Of a stretch of DNA of 64,000 nucleotides, positions 22,326-34,766 are shown piece after piece. The DNA is taken from the NCBI GenBank assembly GCA_008638375.1, contig CM018036.1:3198001-3262000 (forward strand), read 5' to 3'. The DNA is from Nyssa sinensis. Its lineage: Eukaryota; Streptophyta; Magnoliopsida; Cornales; Nyssaceae. Position numbers and translations under genes: made by a program. The notes under the pieces were generated by a model. The model ran no database searches and was not told the DNA's origin. It worked only from the letters and a program-made list of their open reading frames with translations. The stretch's first letter is position 1. The number at the start of each line of letters is the position of its first letter.

Positions 22326-24628
22326 ACGTACAACTTTTTCGCGATAATAATTTTTGACATTTTACATTGAATGTAATTGATATTCATGATCGACTTACAA
22401 AATGTTTCAAAACACTTATAACTAGGAGGTGCCTGAACTCAGGGTTCAAAAAACTAGAAATCAAAGGGCATAATCAAACCTTTAAGAGAAAAAAATTTCA
22501 ACAATTTATGAAAGCTGAAATCACAGTTAAAAATGGTGTCTTTTCTTTTGAAGAATGTTAGTACCAGTGGTGAATGTAAAAATATACGATCTGATTGGCA
22601 CGTACGTTACACACGTTAATATCATGCACGTGTCAATCAAATCACGAATGATGATTATTTGTGATTGACAATAACATTCATAGACTCGCGACTAACACTG
22701 ATATTCTTCTTCCATGAAATGGATTCATTTGCAGCAAAAAAAAAAACATTGCACCGTCCTTGCAATATTAGAGATAACAAGTCGGCACCAATCAAATTAA
22801 CTACAAAGTTGCAGGGGCATTTTTTTGAATGAAAATGATGTTTTCTAACCGAAAGCAAAGCATCACACTTTTTTTCTTGACTATTATTGATTGAAATCAG
22901 TAATTATCTCTAACTAGAAACTGAAATCAAATTGGGATTGTTCCAAATCTAGAAACCCATTTGCTGGATTCAAAGTTTTAAGAGGAATCATATTCAAAAC
23001 CTCACCCAATTTGTGTTGTAAGGTTATGCTAATTCTAGAATAATGAAGCTTAATAAATAACAGAATGGAATTGTTCTCTAATAAATGGGGTGGTTGAGTT
23101 CGTTTTCATCATAGTTATTAAACTCGATCTAAATATCGATTCGGTAAAAGAATTAAGTTAATAGATTACTAATTCAATCAATGGATCAACTGGTCGAATC
23201 GATTATACTATTAAAATATTTTAAAATTAAAAGAATTATATTAAAAATAAAATAAATATTATAAAGCATATCTTAGAGTAAGATACAATAAATAAATATG
23301 AAAAATGAACATAACATGTTTTTAATATGGTATTGTATTTTCATACCTAATAAATTAATAAATAAAAAAGTTCTAACATTTTAGAAATCCCTACATTATC
23401 ATTCCTGTTTTAATAGCAAAGTTATACTTCTTCGATATATTTAATTTTTTTCAATTTTAAATTCCCAAATCTCAAATTCAAGACATTTTATACAAAAAAC
23501 AAAAAAAGGCATAAGTTTAACTTTAAAAAAAAAAAATAGAAAAATATAGTGCTTTAGTCATTTTCTTTTAATTGCTACAGTATACCCGGTTCACTAAGAC
23601 TCATCCGGGTCGATCATAAAACTAGCCCATTCAACTCATTTTTACCGGTTTCCTTTCTCAATTATTCCAGTTACAAAACTAGACAATTCTAGTATCCGGT
23701 TCACCAATTTGACCCACCAAGTCAGACTTGGTTTGATAATATTAATTTTCATACACACATTTAGAGATGGCGAGTGAGTTTGGGACGAGAACAGTGCCGA
23801 ATCCAAGAATTATAGTTATGGAAGAACAAAGGGTATATATTAGAAACTTGAGAAGGACTTTTATAAAAATCTAAGAAATTTTGGAGCAGCCAATTTCTAA
23901 ATAAAAAAAATTGAATTTTCCAATCCACCTCCCCTAAGAAACCTTTCCCAATCTGCTTTGTGAATACTCTGATTCCCAGCCCCGATTTGGATGTCTCACC
24001 TTTCTTTTTTCTAGCCGGCCCTGCCTAGAATAATCCAACGACAATTTTCTACCTTTTCCTTTGTTTGGACTATTGTTGTTGAATTACCACAGTTACCCAT
24101 ACAATGCTTCATGTCATTGTCTCATGATGAATGCCTCTTAATATATATTTTATAATTAAAAGTATTTTAAGTTTGTTTGGGATGTTTTTTGCATATCACT
24201 TTTGCATTTGATTTTATAAAAGTTGTTACACAAAAATGTGTTTGACCATTTGGCCAATTTTTTTTTTTTTTATATAGGTTTGACTGTAAGAGTTATTCTG
24301 AGCCCTCACCGATTCGGTCAAAGGCAAATTAATTTGAACAAGTTTTAAAAATTATTTTGGCATTAATTTACAATTTTTTTTTTCTGAAAGCATAGTCAAT
24401 TCGTAACTAATTAGGACTAACCTAGTTGACCATCATGTCTTCGTTAAGGAGAGTCATGGGGTTCATTTTGAGTTATCGGTAAAATTATATTGTATGAAAT
24501 CTCTATTAATCCCATTCCCTTTCCTTTATTTGAAAATCACTAGCCACCGGCTTTAATGTAATTTTTCAAAAATAGAAAAGTGTATTTGGACAAAAGCAAA
24601 ATTGCTTTTTCTACAACAATTATACGCT

Positions 24629-25637
24629 CTGTTTGGTTACACACTAAAAACATATTTCAAAAACCAATCTTTTTCAAAAACCCGTTTGGTTACACATTTC
24701 AAAATAAAGTCCCATCTCACATTTTCTGACTTCTGTCGGATTGTATCTCTGGAACAATCTTCCCCTTCAATCTTTTCATCATTTTTCTCTCCCTCTCTCT
24801 CACCCATTATCCTTGTAGCTGAATCCCTCACTGCGCCGCTCTATCTGTCACCCACCCACACGATGAAGCCTTCCATCTCTTTCTCTCAGTGAAAGCCGAA
24901 CACGTGCGTCTCGTTCCACGATCTGACCGACACGAGGAAGCCTTGCATCGGAGAGACTGGGCATCGGAGAGAGAGATTGGGCACCGAGCCATGTGCTCTA
25001 TGGGAGCTCTGTAATTTTCTCTCTCAAAACCCAAAAATTTTCTTCCTCTTTTCTCTCTCTAAGAACCCAGAAATCTCTCTCTAAGACGACCAGAACGATT
25101 GCTGCTAGCACTGTGAATTCTGGTTCCATCATTTTACGCAACTTGAAGTCTGAAGTGCAGAGGATGTTACTTGCAAGGATTTGATTTTGGGTAATCTTCC
25201 GTAGTGATCCCTCTCCCTCTGGCTTTCTCTCTCACTCTGCAAATCTCTCTCTGTCACTCTCTCCAAATGAAGCTATAAAACCAATTCAGGACTATTGAGA
25301 TCTTTTAGAAATCTTCATTGTGGATGCAAATTTACTTGAACCGTGATTAAATTTACTATAAAATTCCAGAAGAAATTAACTGCAGGTCTACACATACATA
25401 TTTGGTCTGAAGTTAGTGAAACATTTTACTGGATTCATAATTTTCAACTCATGAAATCTGTTTTAATCTTACCACATCCAAACGCAATTTCATCATTTTT
25501 AACTCAAAAATTGAATTTTGATTAGCATAACCAAACGTATTTTCACAGTTTTTAAAAAATCAATTACAAAATTTTGAAACACAATTCAGAAACATTTTTT
25601 AGAAAATCATATCTGAATCACTATCCAAACGCAGCCA
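24629..25637. mobile_element. Candidate composite element carrying a captured leader-like segment
   Basis: The left end CGCTCTGTTTGGTTACACAC... and the right end ...AATCACTATCCAAACGCAGCC form a loose inverted pair of GTTTGG-type termini; related internal words (AACCAAACG, CATCCAAACGCAATT) lie near 24682, 25480 and 25530. Between them, 24790-25200 is clearly richer in C and G, with repeated TCTCTCTC and a TGAAGCC/GAAGCC phrase, resembling the 5-prime leader of a plant gene rather than the AT-rich surroundings. No frame encodes a recognisable domain. A Pack-type element is the simplest reading; target duplication was not established. Confidence 0.4.
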
Positions 25638-27313
25638 ATAATTTTTTTTTTATTATTTGGATTTGAGGAAGATATGGCCAAACAACTATTACATCTTTAT
25701 GGACAAATTCTTGAGTGATTGGAAAGTCAATAAAAAGTAAAATTGGTCATTTTCTCTTGATGGAAGAAAACAAATTTCTCTGCAGTTGCTTGCCGATATA
25801 AGAGTACCAATCTCCAAACAGGAATTTGTCCCAATGCCTAAACAAACACAGCACAATGTAAATTGGAGTTTCTGTCACAATGAATTTCCTTATGCTTCAT
25901 GTCGTGCATACAAATAATTGAAAAATTCATCATTTTCGGAAATGAATTATATTTAACCGAACACGACATGACCCAGAAAGCTTGGGACATAGTCATGGAT
26001 ATAATCAGGTACAACAATTTCTTGATATTATAAATTATATGATTGACTTCATTCATGACCATCCAAACCCATCATTCCTTTATTTTACATCGATCATAAG
26101 GTTTTTCTCTACCATCAAATTATATTCGATATTATAGCTAGATTGATTAATTATGAACTCAACCCAAAACATATATTTGGAATGCGTAATGCAATGATCC
26201 AACCTTAGCACGTTTGGACCACGTGAATAACATATGCAATTAGAATGACTATTATGCGTGTGTGTGCATGCTCACGAGCCAATGTCTCATGTTTGATGGT
26301 CCTCCCATGAGGGATGGGATCAACCGGCATGACGATAATGTATGATTATGACTTCATAGTCTTGTTTTTATTATGCTTTGTGACCATTACAACCACAAAA
26401 AAGTGGGGAAGAAACAAAAGGAAATTAGAGCATTCTTAACTTCTTGTCTAAGGATAAAAGGAGAAACTGTGAAGGGACAGTGCAAGGATTGGTAATGAAA
26501 GAGCAAAATGACCCATTTGGTTGATGCTATAGCTTATGGACACCCCTTAAATTTTATTGTTGATGTATTAAAGGTGACGGATGGTTAGGGTTAAGGAGCC
26601 CACTTGGGGTCAAGAGGAGAACAAAGACACAAATCTAACCACAAAATACCAAAAGAAACTTTACTACTTTTCATGGAAATGACCAAATATGTAAGGGAAA
26701 AGCAAAATAGGCAATCCTTCAACTTTGAATTTTTATTTTTGAGACGAAATTGCCCTTCACTTTGTTACAAAACTGTCCTGGTCTTCTCTTATCCTTTGGT
26801 AGATATGATATATATAGCACACATCTTAACAAGTTTTTGAGTTCACTCAGCCACCACGGATTCTAGAGAAGTTTCATCATTTTCTAAAGGGTAAGGGTGA
26901 GGGTATGGGTAGTTTGGTCATTTCAAGCAAATGAAGAGAAGTTCTATGGGTAATGTCTTATAACGAAGGCTGATTAGGGGCTAAGACGAGAGGTGTTGAT
27001 ATAGATGTTTTTCTACTTGAGGACAAGACAAGGGCACATGGAGATAGGCCTTAATTCCCCTTTCATATGGAACCTCTATTTGGTCTTAAGGGGTTGAAAA
27101 TGCCCTTTCCTTTTTTTAATTATAGTGTTTTGTTGAGGACAAGATAGTCCTTTCAATTTTTGTTCTTTCTCTTGTCCAATCCAATTTAACCTCCCTTTCA
27201 TTTCTTGTCTGCTTCAATCAACACTCTCCCCAACACCACTCAAAAAAACACCACTCCCTCCAACACACTATTCTCTGTCAACTAGTCACCATCTTCTTCT
27301 CCATCATCTCTCT

Positions 27314-27322
27314 CTATATATA
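27314..27322 (+). promoter_or_regulatory. TATA box of the gibberellin 3-oxidase gene
   Basis: CTATATATA follows a CT-rich stretch, 172 bases before the start codon. The predicted leader is CT-rich with a TCTCTCTCTCTATCTATCTAT run. Confidence 0.55.
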
Positions 27323-27485
27323 CACACCCTCATATTTCCCCTCATCACATATCGCAACTAGTACTACTACGACACAAACTACTGTAAGCTTGCTCTTTCA
27401 AACCCTAACTCCAAAGTTCAAGTACCACTTTTGTTCTATAAGTAACTCTCTCTCTCTATCTATCTATTCCCACAAAGAATTCATT

Positions 27486-28860
27486 ATGCCTTCAAGAGTC
27501 TCAGATGCCATCAGAACACAACCTGGTCACCTTCTTTATAAACACTTAGATTTCAATTCAGTAAAAGAATTGCCCGACTCCCATGCATGGCATGATGAGT
27601 ACTCTTCAAGTGACTCTTGCAGCATGGATTCAGTGCCAGTTATCGATCTCAGTGACCCGAATGCCATGAAACTCGTCGGCCACGCATGCAAGATATGGGG
27701 AGTTTTCCAAGTGACAAACCATGGAATCACAACCAGCCTTCTCGACGACATTGAATCAGCCGGAAGGAATCTGTTCTCTCTACCAATCCAGCAAAAGCTC
27801 AAAGCTTCTCGCTCTCCAGACGGTGTCTCTGGTTATGGCGTCGCTCGAATCTCTTGTTTCTTTCCCAAGCTTATGTGGTCCGAAGGCTTCACTATCGTTG
27901 GATCGCCACTAGAACATGCTCGTCAACTTTGGCCCCATGATTACCAAAAATTCTGGTATTCACAGACTCATGCACCTGTACATAAGCACACGTATTTCCT
28001 CAATATAATCAACAAAAGATTAGAATGAAAGTCATGGCCCCACAAAGAAGATATAGAGTGACAGCCTTCAGAAAATCAAATACACTTTTTGCTGTTTTCT
28101 AGCTGTTTTCTATGTTAGATATCCATAATAATATATAGCGCATCTTTTATGTTTAATACAATATAATGTTTGTATATTTATATATATATATTATTTATTT
28201 ATTTATTTTATTTTTATTTTCAGTAATGTAATTGAAGAATATGATAGAGAGATGAAACAACTGGCTGGGAGGCTGATGTGGCTCATGCTTGGATCATTGA
28301 GTACAACCAAGGAAGATGTCAAATGGGCTGGCCCAAAAGGAGACTTTGAAGAGGCAAGTGGTGTATTACAGTTGAACTCCTACCCGGCATGTCCGGATCC
28401 GGACCGGGCCATGGGTCTTGCTCCACACACTGATTCGACCCTCCTCACGATCCTCCACCAGAACAACACAAGCGGTTTACAGGTCCTCCGAGAGGGAAAC
28501 GGGTGGGTTACCGTTCCTCCACTCCCGGGCACTTTGGTGGTCAACGTGGGTGACCTGCTTCACATATTGTCAAACGGGTTGTACCCGAGTGTCCTCCACC
28601 GGGCTGTGGTGAACCGGACTCATCACCGTCTCTCTATGGCCTACCTCTATGGACCACCAGCCGGTGTTCAAATCTCACCACTCTCAAAACTGGTGGACCC
28701 GACCCACCCTCCTCTCTACCGCCCGATCACTTGGAGTGAGTATCTCAGCACAAAGGCAAAACATTTCAACAAGGCACTGTCTTCAGTCCGGCTTTGTGCT
28801 CCTTTAAACCGATATGATCATCATGATGGTGTGAAAGTTGGCCAGAGAGGATTGGGTTAA
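27486..28860 (+). CDS. GA3ox: Gibberellin 3-beta-dioxygenase (GA3ox), two exons
   Basis: A soluble 2-oxoglutarate/Fe(II) dioxygenase that hydroxylates C-3 of GA9 and GA20 to the active hormones GA4 and GA1, the last activating step. Exons 27486-27955 and 28224-28860 join across a TG|T cysteine codon to give 368 aa, the usual family length. The start MPSRVSDAIR matches the conserved GA3ox N-terminus, which decides the ATG over the in-frame upstream ATG at 27390. The DIOX_N region (VPVIDLSDP, WGVFQVTNHGI) is followed by the GA3ox-typical SPDGVSGYGVARISCFFPKL segment. Iron ligands are His225, Asp227 (APHTDST) and His282 (VLHRAVV); the 2-oxoglutarate clamp is Arg292-x-Ser294 (HRLSMAY), and NSYPACPDPD precedes them. 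The single intron is at the position expected for the subfamily. No frameshift. GA20ox and GA2ox are excluded by the N-terminus and active-site surroundings. Confidence 0.96.
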
Positions 28861-30284
28861 AATTGATAGTATATATTGTTGTTTTCATACATGTTTTGGG
28901 ATTAACTCTCATTGCTTGGAGGATTGTGGGTGAGAAATTATTCGATGAAATAATCATTTTACTGCATTATTTAATGTATTCAATGAGGTATAACTATATT
29001 TTATAAAATTTAACACATTTTTACTTTTATGAAAAAATTGCTCATCAAAATTTAGAAAAAATTTAAAATTTTGTGAGAAATCATTACTCTATATTGGATA
29101 ATGATGTGTTGAATAATTGATAAGATTGTCCGACAAAACTTTTATATTCTCTAAAATTCATGATCCATAACTGATTTTTTCATACATATTTAAGAAAATT
29201 AAAAAATTTATAAAATACTATCACACCATATGTGATAAAACATATAATAACCGTACTAGTAAATAAAGACCCTCTTACTGAATAAAAACTCGGATAGAAT
29301 GAGGTTAGTTGTTCCCACTTCCCATGAAAGAGGCCCACCCTAGAGGATAAGTTCATATCAAATCATATAAAACGGATAAAAACAAACAGCCTCTGTTGGC
29401 CTTTTTTGTCATGGTGTGGAAAGAGATAGAGGGAAAATGGGTATTTGAATATTCAATTAAACGACACAGAAACCGACATTTTGTTTGGCCCCGGATGTGA
29501 AGGAAGATCCCTCTCCAAAGATTACAGAGTGATCAAGATAAAAATGGTTAAATCATTGGATCAAAGCTTTGAAAAATGAAGGGGAAAAAAACATTTATCA
29601 ATCATTCCCTGTACAATGATAACAAAAAAAACAAGCCCGCCTATATATATATATATAGACACACACACACATATATATAAATAATAAGACTATGTTTATT
29701 TATATTTTTAAAGACAAATTTATAATTACAAAATACGGGATACGAGATACGTGTTTGATAAATTATTAATTTTAATTTCTTTAACTTAAATTATTATATT
29801 CAAATATATTTTTATAATTTTTTAAACTTTAATTATAAAATTTTTAAAAAATTTATATTTGAATCATCATTCAATCACTCCCTAAAAAACAAGTCGAAGA
29901 AGAATAAGAGGGCATGATTGTCACTGTCAACTCAATCAATCTCTTCTCGAATGGAGGTTTCGGCGTTATTGTAAGGACACTGGGGCAGAGGCAGTCATTT
30001 CAATGCTTGACAAAGTCCTCTGAGCTGAAGATGATATTACCTCAGCAACCACGTGCTCCTCGACAGTGACGAGCCGTCCCAAGAACATCGCCTTCGCATG
30101 TGGAAGAGACAGTTTTTACCGTTTTGATTTGTTTATTTCTCCTTTTTCTACCTAGTATGTAAGCTACATTCAAGGAAGTTAAAGTAAAACATCTCTTCTT
30201 GTCTCAGTATCACTGAAGGATTACATCTGAAACAACAATAAAACACAACCCATATACTGAAACTACAACACAACACAAACTTGG

Positions 30285-30855
30285 GTTAGTTATCAACGAG
30301 TTAACACATATAATATAATTAATAAATAAATCATATTTATATTTTAATAATTTTAACTTGTTTAATCATAAAAGAACCTTCAGTTAAGATAATTTATTTC
30401 ATTTTGAAAGTTTATCAAAATTTGAAAACCTTTTAACTTGGGAAATGCTTAGAATATCGAATTAAGTTACTTATTTTTAAAATTAATTGATATATTTTAT
30501 CCTTTTTATTTAAATTTTTTTTAAAAAGTTATGTTAATTTATATTCGCAAGTAAACTAATCTGAGAATTTTTATAGGAGGTTTTTACTTTGTTTTGTTTT
30601 ATATTTAAAATTTACTAAATTTAAAAATTATCTATATAAATAAAAAGATTTAAGTAACTTTTTTATTAAAAAATTAAAAATTAAAAAAATTAATTAATCG
30701 TATTAACACATATAATTTGTTTAATAAAAAAATTACATGTAAATTTTAAAACTTAACGTAATTAGTTAACATTATGGCTTAGAATTAATATAAATTTTTA
30801 AATATTTGATAAGATCTAAATATGATATGTTAACACATATTAACACCCTTATATT
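30285..30855. repeat. Dispersed repeat family C, copy 3
   Basis: Shares with 20985-21497 the words GAGTTAACACATATAATATAA, TTTTAATAATTTTAACTTGTTTAAT, CGTATTAACACATATAATTTGTTTAATA and a right end TGATATGTTAACACATATTAACACCCTTAT. Confidence 0.55.
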
Positions 30856-31024
30856 TTACAAGAATAAAAATCTTGAAAAGAGTTACAAATTTACGAATTG
30901 GCACACTCAAAATGCCAGTTGGTGAAAAAGTAAAAACCCTACAAACCTTTCCCATCCCCAGAAGAAGAAAGTTAAAGTAAAGAGAGCTAATCATGATGCA
31001 TGCAATCTCATACTAACTAGGTGA

Positions 31025-31345
31025 TTCTGACCAACTGGTACATAACAGTAACTAGCAAAGACTAGAAAAGGTAAAGCCAAGTCTATGAAAATTTAAGGTT
31101 CAAGTCTACTTGATGCTCATATGTTACTTTTTAAAAAATTGTTAGCGAAATTTTTAGGATTAGTTGTAAATGTATAATATTTGTAATTTAATTAATACAT
31201 ATAATATATATATATAATTTTAAAATTAAGAATGTAAGTGAATCCCAGTCTTGAATCATATAATTGCAAGCTAGTACAAGAAATTCTTCGAAGTTGGTAC
31301 ATAACAGTACCTAGCTAAGACCAGAAAAGGTAAAGCCACCTAACG
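31025..31345. repeat. Direct repeat of a 45-bp phrase
   Basis: TGGTACATAACAGTAACTAGCAAAGACTAGAAAAGGTAAAGCC at about 31036-31078 recurs as TGGTACATAACAGTACCTAGCTAAGACCAGAAAAGGTAAAGCC at about 31295-31337, with three mismatches, 259 bases apart. Confidence 0.85.
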
Positions 31346-31833
31346 CTAAGGGCCTGCCCAAGTAAATGCATATGTGATTAAAGTCACACCAAGTCCCCAC
31401 ACCTACAGCTCTGAATTCTTCTTCAACTCATCAATTATAATTATTATTATTATTATTATTATGTGTTAGTGTTTTTAATTAGAAAGTGTTTTATAATTTA
31501 TGTATGTTTATTTATATATTTATTTGAATAAAAAATAATTATTATTATTATATTAACTATATTTTAAAAATTATTTCATCAATCAATAATTTTTTTATTA
31601 ATCACATCATTCGAATATTTTTTTTAAAACAAATATGTATGGATCACGTAATATTATTCTTTTAATTAATACTAAATTCTCGATTAGGTAAGATTAGTTG
31701 CCGTATGTTTGTTGGATTAATTGAGGTAAAAAAAAATAATAATAACATATTCCACTATGATGCGGTATGTTTTAGGTAGCATTATGCACCGGATTATTGA
31801 TGGGTACATTGTCATGCATGTTGATATTAAATA

Positions 31834-32018
31834 GAGTAATGTTAGGCTTACTTAAAAATTTTATCAAAAGTGTTTACTTTCATGAGTTAGTAGTGTTGTA
31901 TTGGTTGAATATCACATCATGTCATATTATGATGATGTGATATTCAGCCAATACAATACTATCAACTCATAAAAGTAAACATTTTTGATAAAATATAAAG
32001 GTAAGACTAGCATTATTG
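31834..32018. mobile_element. Foldback MITE with 9-bp target duplication (Mutator-like)
   Basis: The two halves are inverted copies: GAGTAATGTTAGGCTTAC at the left, CAATAATGCTAGTCTTAC on reading the right end backwards, and the arms (TTTTATCAAAA.TGTTTACTTT, TGTATTGG.TGAATATCACATCAT) pair across nearly the whole 185 bases. The 9-base word TATTAAATA lies directly on both sides (31825-31833 and 32019-32027). Length, hairpin form and a 9-base duplication fit a Mutator-derived MITE. Confidence 0.8.
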
Positions 32019-32445
32019 TATTAAATAAGACAATACTTGTATCTAAACCAAGGTAAGAAAAACTACGGGCCAAAAATAATTCACCGGGAAAATCAGGTCG
32101 GCCCTCGTTGGCCGTCTGGTAATTAATAGATGTATTTATCTTTCATAATTTTCTAATTTCCAAAAAGCACATGAAAGTCTCCCCATGTGCCAATAAACTT
32201 TATTATAATATAAATAATACTTAACTTTAAATTAAATTAGTAAAAAAAAATTTATTTAAATAAGTGTCTTATTCATAATTTGTTATATATGTAATACACA
32301 AATGTAAATTTTTATTTTTTAATTAAAACTAAATAATCACGTGATGTTCATATAGTTAAATACTTGATAAATTAAAACCGTGACAAATACTTTAGTATGG
32401 AGCCAGTGAGAGCAAGTTCCACTTGCTACTGGTTAGTTTTAAATA

Positions 32446-33115
32446 GAGGTGTCAATCAGGTCAGGTCAGTTCGGATATGACACGTTAACAAGTGGTGCGG
32501 CATGGTACGGTAGTTGGTGGGCTGGACCTAGACACGACACTGCATGGCATGGTGTACCTTGTCGGGCCAACCCTCTCAAGAACAAGCACGGCTCAACACG
32601 TCGATCTGTTGACACAGCACATTAGGCCCAATTTATTTTATATTTTATTGTAATTTATTATTATTATGTGAATATATTTAAGTAAAATATTATAATAATT
32701 TTGAAAAAAACACTAGTGTAAATAAGATATTATAATAATTTTGAAAAAATACTAATATAAATAAAATATTATAATAACAAATAATAAAGTGAATAATACA
32801 AAAAGTTAAACAAAATATTATAATTACAAATAATAAAATAAAAAATAGTGATATTTAAAATGATAAAAAAAATATAACATTTTAAAAAGTAATGGTCCTT
32901 ATTAGTCATTAAAAGTATAAAAACAAAAACAAAAGGGTGAAAAAGAAAGAAAAAAACTAAGTGGCTCGTGGCGCGGCACGGCTAGCCATGGGTTGGACTG
33001 AGCCTAATGGTTTGGCACATGAACCCGCCTCGCTTGTTGAACCGAATAGACACGACATAATCCGTTGGCCCAAATGTACTGGCTGAAACAGACCAGACCG
33101 CCCATTTGACACCTC
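32446..33115. mobile_element. ~670-bp non-autonomous element with GAGGTGTCAA terminal inverted repeats
   Basis: The left end GAGGTGTCAATCAGGTCAGGTC and the right end (read backwards GAGGTGTCAAATGGGCGGTCTGGTC) are inverted repeats. Next to the ends lie GC-rich palindromic phrases (GGTGCGGCATGGTACGG; GGCGCGGCACGGCTAGCCATGG), and the middle is an AT-rich array of ATTATAATAATTTTGAAAAAA.ACTA.T units. No reading frame. No clear target duplication. Confidence 0.65.
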
Positions 33116-33518
33116 AGTGGGATGGGCCGGATCTGAGGAAGTGATAAACCCTATGAGGCGCGTCGACTCAAGCCAATTAAGTATTGAATTTATTTAAATA
33201 CCACCTGATGGTTTATATAATTACAAAAATACCTAAGTACTTACGGTTTGTTTGGTTAGATCTTTATTCAATCTCTCTGCCCTGATAGTTTCTAATCTCT
33301 CACACCATCGCCTCTCAAAACCACCGTTGCCTGATCGGTGGCAGTGATGCCGTCGCGTCGCCCCATCGCCAATTATCATTTCTTAGTTGATCAATCCGTC
33401 TCCAGCTTCCATCTCCTATATTGTTCCATCTGCCGTCCATCCATAAGATTTTACCGCCATTGTCACTCTTCTCCAATCCCTCTGCCATCTTCGATATCTG
33501 TTTTTCTTTCTTTAAGGT

Positions 33519-33790
33519 GAGAGCAAACATTCTCTCAATTTGTATATATTTTCTCAGGATAAATATATAATTCTGATATAATATGTGTATCAATGTATGC
33601 TTGTGTACGTTCTGATCTGTGTGCATTAAAATCCTTTTTAAAAAATGAAATTCTGAGAGCAAACATTCTCTCAATTTGTATATATTTTCTCAGTATACAT
33701 ATATAAGTCTGATATAATATGTGTATCCGTGTATGCTTGTGTACGTTCTGATCTGTGTGCATTAAAATCCTTTTTAAAAAATGAAATTCC
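33519..33790. repeat. 136-bp tandem duplication, two near-identical copies
   Basis: Copy 1 (33519-33654) and copy 2 (33655-33790) both run from GAGAGCAAACATTCTCTCAA to TCCTTTTTAAAAAATGAAATTC and differ at only about seven positions. A (TA)n tract at 33826-33860 follows shortly. Confidence 0.92.
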
Positions 33791-33822
33791 TCTGCTGTCC
33801 TATGTTAACCATGAAATATCAT

Positions 33823-33862
<40 letters not shown>

Positions 33863-34204
33863 ATTTCTAGCTTCTTCTTCTTTTTTTTTGTTGGAATTGG
33901 AAAATTTGATCCCGTAATAGCATTTTTCTTAGTTCTTATTGCATCACTATTTTGATTTTTGTTCTCTTATATCATTTTGTTTTGTTCACATTGGTTATTA
34001 ATATCCTTTTGGTTTGATTAACCTAATACCCTGTTTGAGTGAAATATACTATGCACCAACTATGGAAGAATTGCCTATATTTCTGTCTTCTTTCAAATTT
34101 CAATTTTTATAACACTTCAACAAAGTACGAATACAAAAATATGTGTTGGCCCCCGGGCGCCGTAATACAAAATTACATTTATGATTTACCTATAAAAAAA
34201 AAAA

Positions 34205-34640
34205 GAGTAGGAATAGGAGATTCACTGTCAACTCCTTTGTGAGGGAGATTTGGAACCTTGTGTTGTCTTTGTTTGGATGTAATTTGGTGATGAACTTGTC
34301 AATTGTAGACATTTTGTGAGGGTGGATAGGGGGCGGAGGGTGGGGTCAAGGAAAGAAGATTTGGAGGATTAATCTCATTAGTTTGTTTTGGTGTATATGG
34401 AGGGAGAGAAATGGAGGGAGAGAAATCAATGCATTTTTGAAGGAAGGGACATGGATATTTGTAGATTCAAGGATAGGTTTTTGAAAATATTGTATTTTTG
34501 GAATATGTAAGCATACGTATATAGTTTTGTAGAGTTTTTGGATATTATGAGATTCCAGGTACAGGAGTCTTTTTTTTTGTTGTAATCGGCTCACCCCCCT
34601 TGGGTGTTATGAAATACATTTACATGTAAAAAAAAAAAAG
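34205..34640 (+). mobile_element. 5-prime-truncated LINE tail (degenerate)
   Basis: Near 34385-34460 two frames read FWCIWRERNG and KWRERNQCIFEGRDMDICRF. The WRERN..IFEG phrase is the signature of the extreme C-terminus of plant LINE reverse-transcriptase polyproteins. A 14-base doubling (TGGAGGGAGAGAAA twice) explains the two-frame reading. It is followed by GTAATCGGCTCACCCCCCTTGGGTGTTATGAAATAC... and an A12 tail at 34629-34640, as a LINE 3-prime end should be. It lies about 125 bases beyond the 3-prime end of the transporter gene, in the opposite orientation. Confidence 0.6.
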
Positions 34641-34766
34641 AACTCCTGCAATTAATGGTGCAACATCCAGCACTTAAAAGAAAAAAAAATTAACTTGATA
34701 TCTGGTACTTTTTGTTATCCAATGTTGTAGGGATCACATAAAGTCAATTGTGCCTCGAATAATCCC

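Larger units (their letters stand above)
13407..27310. other. 14-kb gene-poor region
   Basis: No frame in this stretch shows a recognisable domain, splice-consistent exon series or coding-like composition. It is a mosaic of short tandem duplications, microsatellites, AT-rich MITE-like blocks and dispersed repeats, itemised separately. The last few hundred bases are the upstream region of the gibberellin oxidase gene. Confidence 0.7.
28861..34204. other. Intergenic region, no gene seen
   Basis: AT-rich. It holds the family C copy, a short duplicated phrase, a Mutator-like MITE, a 670-bp inverted-repeat element, a 136-bp tandem duplication and a (TA)n tract, listed separately. The segment 33240-33510 is unusually CT-rich and resembles a gene leader but has no continuation. 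Open frames at 33315-33762 read through the tandem duplication. Confidence 0.7.

Noticed and set aside
24602..25184. Overlapping open frames of 60-96 codons on both strands
   Set aside because: They read through the CT-rich captured segment and transposon ends; no frame has a recognisable domain.
32446..33115. Possible coding gene in the GC-rich ends of this block
   Set aside because: The GC-rich phrases are palindromic parts of the inverted-repeat ends, and all frames are closed by the AT-rich middle.
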